From contig CACNQY010000013.1 in the NCBI GenBank assembly GCA_902622655.1, positions 1 to 33,462 of the forward strand: DNA of 33,462 bases, in the 5' to 3' direction. The notes beneath the pieces are model-generated. The model worked only from the letters and a program-made list of their open reading frames with translations, did no database searches and was not told the DNA's origin. Of the stretch, positions 8,993 through 15,418 are shown one piece after another (the stretch's first letter is position 1; each line of letters begins with the position of its first letter). Source of the stretch: an uncultured Pelagibacteraceae bacterium (lineage in GTDB: Bacteria > Pseudomonadota > Alphaproteobacteria > Pelagibacterales > Pelagibacteraceae). Made by a program: the position numbers and the translations under genes.

Positions 8993-9273
8993 AAAAACTT
9001 TTTAGCCATTGTTAAAACTTTTTCTACAGGTTTGCTAATATCTTTAAGTTCTACTTTTGAGTTATTTTCCTTAGCTCTTTTTCTGCTTTCAATTATGAGA
9101 GATATACCTGACGAGTCCATATACTGAACATCTTTCATATTTATATGCACTTCTTTTTTATTATCAATAAGTGGAAAGATAACTGCTCTAATTCCATCAA
9201 CAACTTCCATATCAATTTCACCATTTAAATAAATAGTATTTATATTATTCTCTTCACTTAATTTATATTTCAT
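8989..9273 (-). CDS. STAS-domain anti-sigma-factor antagonist (RsbV/SpoIIAA-like), first copy
   Basis: First gene of the minus-strand partner-switching operon. The 94-residue STAS protein has the intact phospho-acceptor motif YMDSSGIS (Asp53, Ser54, Ser55) and the NGEIDMEVVDG and EVHINMKDVQ strands. It resembles the following STAS gene but differs in the C-terminal helix, which is more basic (SRKRAKENNSKVE), so the two may meet different phosphatases or targets. It is transcribed divergently from the prepilin genes, from a 157-base region at 9274-9430. Whether the two copies are redundant or carry separate signals cannot be told from sequence. Confidence 0.92.
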   Translation of the reverse strand: MKYKLSEENNINTIYLNGEIDMEVVDGIRAVIFPLIDNKKEVHINMKDVQYMDSSGISLIIESRKRAKENNSKVELKDISKPVEKVLTMAKKFL

Positions 9274-9430
9274 AATTTATATTTAATATCTATTAACAAA
9301 AAATGTTATTAAATTAAACCCAAATTGAACATGAAAGATGGATATTTAACATATATAAGCTTTTTTTATAGTTTACTTAAAAAGGATTTGTTATAAATTT
9401 TCCAGATAATTAATTAATTAAGAGGAAAAA

Positions 9431-9898
9431 ATGAAAAACAATAAAGGTTTTACGTTAATTGAATTACTAGTTGTTGTCGCGATTATTGGTATTCTCGCTG
9501 CAGTTGGAGTAGTTGCATATAATGGTTACACTAAAAGTGCAAAAATAAATGCAGCTAAGTCAAACCAAGGTGCAGTAGTAAAATACTTAGCAGCTGAAAT
9601 TCAAAAATGTAACATGGGTACAGAGTCTACAGCTATGAGCGGTAATTTAGACTGTTCAACTGATATGGGATCAGCAGCTACTATTGCTGAGAAAGCAGAA
9701 ATAGCTTTAGCTGATTTTAAAAATCCATTTACACCATCTGAAGCAGGGGTAACTGATGCAGCAAATGACAATAAAGGTTATACTTCTATGGTTGCAGATG
9801 CAGATGATGATACAATTGTAGTTACTACAAGATTTGACGATGATGATAGTGATAATGATACCACTGAAGTCATGACTAATAGCGTTGAGATTGAGTAG
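9431..9898 (+). CDS. Type IV prepilin, probable major pilin
   Basis: Structural pilin precursor. It has the classical prepilin signal: six-residue basic leader MKNNKG, cleavage before Phe7, Glu at mature position 5, then a hydrophobic helix (FTLIELLVVVAIIGILAAVG). The mature protein is about 149 residues. A Cys pair (C65 and C80 region, EIQKCNMG and GNLDCSTD) could form a disulfide. The C-terminal third is very acidic, with DADDDT and DDDDSDND clusters. A strong Shine-Dalgarno (AGAGGA, 9421-9426) precedes the ATG by four bases, better than at most genes here and in line with high expression. It is the first gene of a two-prepilin operon. A PilD-type prepilin peptidase must be encoded elsewhere. 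Confidence 0.93.
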   Translation: MKNNKGFTLIELLVVVAIIGILAAVGVVAYNGYTKSAKINAAKSNQGAVVKYLAAEIQKCNMGTESTAMSGNLDCSTDMGSAATIAEKAEIALADFKNPFTPSEAGVTDAANDNKGYTSMVADADDDTIVVTTRFDDDDSDNDTTEVMTNSVEIE

Positions 9899-10340
9899 TC
9901 GATCATTTACCAAAATTACATCTAAAAGCTCTCCAGGTTTTTCACTGGTTGAGCTTTTAGTTGTTGTAGCACTCATAGGAATTTTATCTGCTGTAGGAGT
10001 TGTAACATATAATGGTTACATTTCTGGCACCAAGGAAAAATCTGCAAAAAATATAATGCAGCAAATATCACTCGCACAAACAGAAGAGTATTCAAACAGT
10101 GGAAGTTATTTTACACAAGAAAGTGGAACATGTACTCCAAGTTCAGCCTCATCTGACGAAATAGAATTAATTTTGTTTGGAGGAGGTGATCAAATTGGTA
10201 AAGAAATTGGATACGAAATCTGCATATCTAGCGAAGGTTCATCTAGTTTTAATATTTTCGCAGAGGAACAAGGAAAAAGCTCACCCTGCCAACTCACTCT
10301 TAATAGAAACGGGAATTTTATAAGAGGTGATGACTGTTAA
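9885..10340 (+). CDS. Second type IV prepilin (minor or alternative pilin), non-ATG start
   Basis: Prepilin with cleavage site SSPG|FSLVELLVVVALIGILSAVG, Glu5 present, and the same YNGY segment after the helix as the preceding pilin, indicating tandem duplication. No ATG or GTG is available: an in-frame TGA lies at 9873-9875, so translation must begin at TTG 9885 or TTG 9891, inside the end of the upstream pilin gene. That gives a 16-18 residue leader, longer than the six of the first pilin. Four cysteines (TCTPSS, YEICISS, SSPCQL and the C-terminal DDC) suggest disulfide-stabilised globular folds. The 14-base overlap and weak start point to coupled, lower-level translation, suiting a minor pilin. 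Confidence 0.88.
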   Translation: MRLSSRSFTKITSKSSPGFSLVELLVVVALIGILSAVGVVTYNGYISGTKEKSAKNIMQQISLAQTEEYSNSGSYFTQESGTCTPSSASSDEIELILFGGGDQIGKEIGYEICISSEGSSSFNIFAEEQGKSSPCQLTLNRNGNFIRGDDC

Positions 10341-10446
10341 AAAATTTAATTTAATTTAAATCTTCAAAAATTATAATGAATAGTATTTTGTTCGAGGAAA
10401 ATATTTTTAACTCTAAAAAGCTAAGTAAATTTTAAAAACAAAAAAA

Positions 10447-12597
10447 ATGGAAAGTTTTAACTTAGAATCAATTAAAGGCTTTGTTGATACACTTTGGGTA
10501 ATAGATTGCGCAATTTTGGTATTTATTATGCAAGCTGGTTTCATGTGTATGGAAACCGGTTTATCAAGACATAAAAATAGTATTAATGTTGCTTTAAAAA
10601 ATGCAGCAGATTTTGGTGTTGCTGTAGTAGTTTTTTGGATTTTTGGTTTTGGATTAATGTTCGGAAAAAGCTATAATGGTTTTTTTGGAACAGATCTTTT
10701 TTTCTTCAAAACAGATAACGCTCAATACATGACTTATTTTGTTTTTCAGGCAATGTTTGTAGCTACTGCTGCAACAATAGTATCTGGTGCTGTTGCTGAA
10801 AGAATGAAATTTAATGGATATTTAATTATAACTATTTTAGCTACAGGAATTATATATCCTATTGTTGGTCATTGGGCTTGGTCATCTAATTATTTAAATA
10901 ACATCGATGCTACAAGACAGTTACTTGCAGTAACAGGCCAAGTAAAAACTACAGGTTGGCTTACAGATATTGGATTTGTTGATTTTGCAGGAAGTACAAT
11001 TGTTCATTCTGTTGGTGGCTGGATTGCATTAGCGGCTGTTTTAATACTAGGACCAAGAATTGGTAAATATTCTAAAGCAAATAAAGGAAAATTTACTGGA
11101 TCTAGTTTTCCATTAGCAGTTTTAGGTACTTTAATATTGTGGTTTGGTTGGTTTGGTTTTAATGGAGGTAGTAATGGAGCTATGGATGAGGCTGTACCTC
11201 TTATATTGATCAATACATTTTTGGCAGCAGCATTTGGTTTGTTGACAGGTTTAGGTATTTCATTTTTATTATTTAAAAAACCAGATCCTTATTATGTTAT
11301 ATTGGGTCCATTAGCAGGATTAGTTTCAATCACTGCTGGATGTAATTCTCTGTCATCAGTGATGGCAATATTAGTTGGAATTATAGGTGCAATAGTTACA
11401 ATTTGTGTAAATGAGCTCTTAAACAAATACGAAATAGATGACGTAGTAGGTGCAGTTCCTGTTCACTTAGGAGCAGGTATATGGGGAACACTGGCAGTAG
11501 GTTTATTTGGTGATCTTGAAATAATGGGAACTGAATTAACCAGGATTGAACAAATTAAAATCCAATTAATTGGAGTTTTGTCAATAGGTTTTTTTGCATT
11601 TGTAGGATCTTACATAGTTTTAAAAATTTTAAATTTTATATACCCCTTGAGAGTGAGTCCTTTGCATGAGGAACTAGGTTTAAATATTGCTGAACATAAT
11701 GCTACTTCAGTAGAACATGATTTAATAAAAATTTTAGAAAAACAATCTGACTCAGGAGATTTAACAATAAGAGGACCACAAGATCCATTTACTACGGGTG
11801 GCGTTATTGGTCTTTATTACAACAAGTTGATGAGCAAATTAGAGTATAGTGAAGCTGAAAAAAAGAAATGGCGTGATAGAATTTCTAAAGAAGTAAATTT
11901 AGCAGTTAAAGTTCAAGAGAATTTTTTACCTAAAAGAAATTTAGAAAATTATCCAGTGCATGGTATAAATATTGCAGCCAGAGAGGTTTCAGGAGATTTC
12001 TTTAGTTTTTATCCTCATAATGATACCATAAATTTCATTATAGCCGATGTAGCAGGAAAAGGTATCCATGCTGGAATGGTAATGGCTAAAGCTTCAACTT
12101 TATTTGAAATTATGTCTCGAGATAAAGTAGATCCTGATGAAATGATGATGCATATGAATAATGATTTATTTACTACAAAAACAGGTGGAATGTTTGTTAC
12201 AAGTATTTTAGGAGAATATAACTTAATAACTGATGAAGTCAGATGGGTTAATGGAGGGCATCAACCTGCTGTAATAAGAGATCATAATGGAAAATATCAA
12301 ATGTTTGAAAGTCAGTCACCACCAATGGGAGTAATTATGCAAAAAAATAAATCTGCATATAAATTAGAAAAATCTAAGCTAAATGGTCATAGATTTTTTG
12401 CATTTACTGACGGTTTGTCTGAAAGCGAAGATGAAAAAGGTCAAGAAATAGGAATAGATGGATCAATTAAGATAATTGAGGAAAATTTCAATAAGGATGC
12501 AAAAAAACAACTCTCTGAAATAACTAAAAGTGTATTAAATGTATCTGGTAAAAATAAATTAAGTGATGATTTAACCTTGATAACAATTGGTAAATAA
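10447..12597 (+). CDS. Ammonium transporter (Amt) fused to SpoIIE/RsbU-type PP2C phosphatase
   Basis: Two-domain protein of 716 residues. About 1-400 is a full Amt/MEP/Rh channel with about eleven helices (MQAGFMCMETGLSRHKN near the start) and both pore histidines: His187 in DFAGSTIVH and His340 in VPVHLGAG. About 400-480 is a cytoplasmic linker with the Amt-tail motif LGLNIAEHN. About 480-716 is a PP2C/SpoIIE phosphatase with metal-binding aspartates Asp517 (VSGDFF), Asp534 (ADVAGKG), Asp655 (FTDGLSE) and Asp707/708 (SDDLT), so it looks catalytically complete. The fusion suggests ammonium occupancy or flux sets phosphatase activity toward STAS proteins such as those at 8681-9273. No glnK/glnB gene is adjacent. 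There is no clear Shine-Dalgarno. Amt fusions to kinase or GGDEF domains are known; a phosphatase fusion is less usual. Confidence 0.94.
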   Translation: MESFNLESIKGFVDTLWVIDCAILVFIMQAGFMCMETGLSRHKNSINVALKNAADFGVAVVVFWIFGFGLMFGKSYNGFFGTDLFFFKTDNAQYMTYFVFQAMFVATAATIVSGAVAERMKFNGYLIITILATGIIYPIVGHWAWSSNYLNNIDATRQLLAVTGQVKTTGWLTDIGFVDFAGSTIVHSVGGWIALAAVLILGPRIGKYSKANKGKFTGSSFPLAVLGTLILWFGWFGFNGGSNGAMDEAVPLILINTFLAAAFGLLTGLGISFLLFKKPDPYYVILGPLAGLVSITAGCNSLSSVMAILVGIIGAIVTICVNELLNKYEIDDVVGAVPVHLGAGIWGTLAVGLFGDLEIMGTELTRIEQIKIQLIGVLSIGFFAFVGSYIVLKILNFIYPLRVSPLHEELGLNIAEHNATSVEHDLIKILEKQSDSGDLTIRGPQDPFTTGGVIGLYYNKLMSKLEYSEAEKKKWRDRISKEVNLAVKVQENFLPKRNLENYPVHGINIAAREVSGDFFSFYPHNDTINFIIADVAGKGIHAGMVMAKASTLFEIMSRDKVDPDEMMMHMNNDLFTTKTGGMFVTSILGEYNLITDEVRWVNGGHQPAVIRDHNGKYQMFESQSPPMGVIMQKNKSAYKLEKSKLNGHRFFAFTDGLSESEDEKGQEIGIDGSIKIIEENFNKDAKKQLSEITKSVLNVSGKNKLSDDLTLITIGK

Positions 12598-12712
12598 TAA
12601 CATTTATTAGTAATAAATATTAAAGAAAATACTTAAATTATATAAGTAAAAATAAATTGATATTTAAACAATTTGATTTAAGTTTTGCTGATATAAATAG
12701 GGCTTATAGCAC

Positions 12713-14032
12713 ATGACAAAAAATAAAAATTACAAATTATTTTTTTTAAATCTAATTTTTATTCTAATTTTTACATTTTTAAATTCTGAGAAATCATTGT
12801 CATCTGAAAAAAATATTACTTATATGCAAATTTTACAAAATCCAAATGATCTAGATTTAAATTTAAAGTATGCGCAACAACAAGGAAAAATGGGTAACTT
12901 TAAGCAAACTATATCTACTCTTGAAAGATTAAATATGATGTACCCTGATAATGTAGAGATAAAATTATATTTGTTATCTATTTTGGTTCAAATTGACTCT
13001 CCAGAAAAAGCCAACACAATTATTGAGGAAATGAAATTAGACAGAGATCTTGCACCTGATGATTTAGAAACATTGCAAGAATTTGAAGAAGAATTAAAAA
13101 ATAGAGAACCTGGTTTATGGACATTTGCTGCAGATATCTCCACTGGTGCAGTTTATGGTGATAATGTAAATAGTGTTTCAAAAACAAGAACCAAAAGTTC
13201 ATCTGACTCTATAATTGGATTTAATTCGGCAAAACATGATAGAACATTATCTGGTGGACTTGGATTATCAGCTTCAAGACCTCTTGGTGAGATGTCTGGT
13301 CTATTGATAAATCTTTCACATACTACCTCAGAACAGTACCAGGAAACAGATGACGATTTTCAAAGTTTTGGTTTAACTTTAGCTGTAGATACAGTGTTAG
13401 GTAATCAATCTTTAAGTCCATATGTGATGCTAAGTAAAACAGATTATCAAACAGATGCAGATAGTTTTTCAGTAATGGGAGGATTAGGAGGATTTTTTAC
13501 AATAGGAGAGAGAAATTCTTTTAGTTATGGTTATTCATATTCAGACTCGAAAGGAAATCAAAATACCTCAGACACTACAGCACATGAAAGCAACTCAATT
13601 AGTCATGGATTTAATTTAGGACATGATTTTATTTTTAACGAATTAATTACTACATCTTTAAGCCTGTCATACGGTAATAGTAATGCTGTTGTTGGCGCAG
13701 GAAATGATTATGAAAATTATGACATGGGTCTAAGTGTAAATTTTGCATTTCCTTGGGCATATATTTCAATTGGAAATGCATTGAGTTTTAATGATTATAA
13801 AGTTGTTGATACTTCTGTTGTTTCAAACAAATTAAGATCAGATTTCACAAATACATTTGATGTTATGTTGACAAAAGCGATAGGTGATTTTTTTCCTGCA
13901 TTAGATCCAAATAGATCATTATTTTTAAATTTATCTTATGAAAAAGTAATATCAGAGGCAAATATGCTAAATTATGATTATATCGCAGATTCTTTTTCAT
14001 TGAGTTTTTCAAGATCCTTCAGACTTAATTAA
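12713..14032 (+). CDS. Exported TPR / outer-membrane beta-barrel protein
   Basis: A 439-residue secreted protein of unknown function. An N-terminal signal peptide (about 1-30) is followed by a short TPR-like region at about 40-130 (LDLNLKYAQQQGKMGNFKQT, ERLNMMYPDNVEIKLYLLS). From about 140 to the C-terminus there are alternating amphipathic strands rich in Gly/Ser/Tyr/Asn (GGLGLSASRPLGE, SYGYSYSDSKGNQ, SLSLSYGNSN, LSFSRSF), typical of an outer-membrane beta-barrel, with a near-terminal aromatic. The combination resembles the layout of SLAM-type proteins, but I cannot assign that function. It is followed by a FecR-domain gene and a CHASE2 gene, an arrangement seen in other bacteria, suggesting a shared envelope-sensing or surface role. 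Confidence 0.72.
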   Translation: MTKNKNYKLFFLNLIFILIFTFLNSEKSLSSEKNITYMQILQNPNDLDLNLKYAQQQGKMGNFKQTISTLERLNMMYPDNVEIKLYLLSILVQIDSPEKANTIIEEMKLDRDLAPDDLETLQEFEEELKNREPGLWTFAADISTGAVYGDNVNSVSKTRTKSSSDSIIGFNSAKHDRTLSGGLGLSASRPLGEMSGLLINLSHTTSEQYQETDDDFQSFGLTLAVDTVLGNQSLSPYVMLSKTDYQTDADSFSVMGGLGGFFTIGERNSFSYGYSYSDSKGNQNTSDTTAHESNSISHGFNLGHDFIFNELITTSLSLSYGNSNAVVGAGNDYENYDMGLSVNFAFPWAYISIGNALSFNDYKVVDTSVVSNKLRSDFTNTFDVMLTKAIGDFFPALDPNRSLFLNLSYEKVISEANMLNYDYIADSFSLSFSRSFRLN

Positions 14033-14137
14033 AAAAAATTAACTTGTTGTGAATTATTGGCTTAATAACGGCCTTAAAAAACCCATTTTGATATAATATT
14101 TAGTATGTTTTTTTTTAAAATTTGATAATTTTTTAAC

Positions 14138-15358
14138 GTGAAAAAAATACTTATTATAATAAACGCATTTTTAATTTTATTTTCGGTAAGCGTAAAAGCT
14201 TCAGAGAAAGTCAGTATTGAAAAACAACTTATAGGAATAATTGGAGCTACATCTGGTATTGTAAAAACTGAGAGTAGAGAATTAAAACCTGGTGATAAAA
14301 TTTATTTAAACGAAACAATATATTCAGGGTTAAACTCAGGTACTCAAATTTTATTGTTAGACCAATCAACATTCACAATTGGAGAAGACTCGGAAGTAGT
14401 TATGGATACATTCGTGTATGATCCAGCAACTAATGATGGTAAAATAATTGCAAGCGTAAAACAAGGAAGCTTAAAAGTAATCTCTGGATTAATAAGTAAA
14501 AATAATCCTGACAATCTTACTGTTGAAGTTCCGGAGGGAACTTTAGGATCAAGAGGAACAGAATTTCAAACAATCGTATCAAAGGGTAGGACAGATACTT
14601 TATTAATTGGTCCTGGAAAAAATAATACTTTAGGAATGAGACCAGGTGCTGTTTTGGTTGGAAATAATTTAGGACAAACATTATTGGATAATCCTTATAG
14701 CATGACATCAATGACTAAGGGTAAAGCTCCAGGTCAAGCAAAAAAAATAACCAAAAACCAGCTTAAAAAATTTAATAAAAAAATGAAAGCTTTAAAGATG
14801 GCTAAACTATCACCTGATGAAACAAAGTCTGAAAGAAAAGAATTAAGAAAAGCATTAAAAAAAGAGCTAAAAGGATTAGGGTTAGAAAAAGAGGAAATTA
14901 AAACTGTAATAAGAGAAAATATTCAAAAAGATAAAGAAAAGAAAGTAGTAATAAAGCAGGAACGTGCTGAAAAGAAAAAAGCAGAAAAGAAAAAGGCAGA
15001 AAAGAAAAAAGCTAAAGTTAATAAAAATAAAAAAGGCAAAAAGAAAAAAGCTAAATTAAATAAAAATAAAAAAGGTAAGAAGAAAAAAGCAGTGAAGAAG
15101 AAATCTTCGAAAAAGAAAAAAGCAGTTAAGAAGAAATCTACGAAAAAGAAAAAAGCAGTGAAGAAAAAATCTACGAAAAAGAAAAAAGCAGTGAAGAAGA
15201 AATCTACGAAAAAGAAAAAAGTAGTTAAGAAGAAAAAGGTAGTTAAGAAGAAAAAGGTAGTTAAGAAGAAAAAGATAGCTAAGAAGAAAAAAGTAGTTAA
15301 GAAAAAGAAAGCTGCTAAAAAGAAAAAAGCTAAGAATAAAAGAAAAAAGAAGAAGTAA
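14138..15358 (+). CDS. Exported FecR-domain protein with long lysine-rich repeat tail
   Basis: Starts with GTG and has a signal peptide (VKKILIIINAFLILFSVSVK in sequence, cleavage near ASE at about 22). Residues about 30-150 are a FecR domain: GIVKTESRELKPGDKIYLNE, TQILLLDQSTFTIGEDSEV and VEVPEGTLGSRGTEF. About 185-275 is Lys/Glu-rich and helical. About 277-406 is an extremely basic tail built from KKKAE, NKNKKGKKKKAK, KKKSTKKKKAV and KKKKVV repeats. Such tails are usual in histone H1-like or AlgP proteins, not in exported ones, so the tail may bind acidic surface polymer, DNA or peptidoglycan; this is inference. FecR domains pair with CHASE2 proteins in many genomes, and the CHASE2 gene follows here after 60 bases. 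Not a classical iron-dicitrate FecR, since there is no FecI or TonB receptor nearby. Confidence 0.82.
   Translation: MKKILIIINAFLILFSVSVKASEKVSIEKQLIGIIGATSGIVKTESRELKPGDKIYLNETIYSGLNSGTQILLLDQSTFTIGEDSEVVMDTFVYDPATNDGKIIASVKQGSLKVISGLISKNNPDNLTVEVPEGTLGSRGTEFQTIVSKGRTDTLLIGPGKNNTLGMRPGAVLVGNNLGQTLLDNPYSMTSMTKGKAPGQAKKITKNQLKKFNKKMKALKMAKLSPDETKSERKELRKALKKELKGLGLEKEEIKTVIRENIQKDKEKKVVIKQERAEKKKAEKKKAEKKKAKVNKNKKGKKKKAKLNKNKKGKKKKAVKKKSSKKKKAVKKKSTKKKKAVKKKSTKKKKAVKKKSTKKKKVVKKKKVVKKKKVVKKKKIAKKKKVVKKKKAAKKKKAKNKRKKKK
15095..15316 (+). repeat. Coding tandem repeats in the lysine-rich tail
   Basis: Four near-identical 33-base units at 15095-15127, 15128-15160, 15161-15193 and 15194-15226 each encode the 11-residue pattern KKKS(S/T)KKKK(A/V)V. 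They are followed by five 18-base units (15227-15316) encoding KKKK plus VV, VV, IA, VV and AA. The units are in frame, so copy-number change would lengthen or shorten the tail without a frameshift. Slippage or recombination here could make the protein length-variable between strains. Confidence 0.92.
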
Positions 15359-15418
15359 TAATCTAACTTTTAAATAGATTTATTTACACTTAAACTAATT
15401 CCTATATATTTTTATTTA

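Noticed and set aside
8238..9273. Classical sigma-factor regulon operon (rsbV-rsbW-sigB type)
   Set aside because: No sigma-factor gene is present in or near the operon, so a sigma target is not claimed.
12602..12618. AT-only inverted repeat (ATTTATT/AATAAAT) after the Amt-phosphatase gene as a terminator
   Set aside because: Seven A-T pairs only and no T-run; such repeats arise often by chance in DNA this rich in A/T.
15095..15316. Regular repeats that might be a CRISPR array
   Set aside because: The units are contiguous, have no spacers and encode a lysine-rich tail in frame.
15360..15380. AATCTA/TAGATT hairpin after the FecR gene as a terminator
   Set aside because: Six weak pairs with a nine-base loop and a broken T-run; too weak to call.
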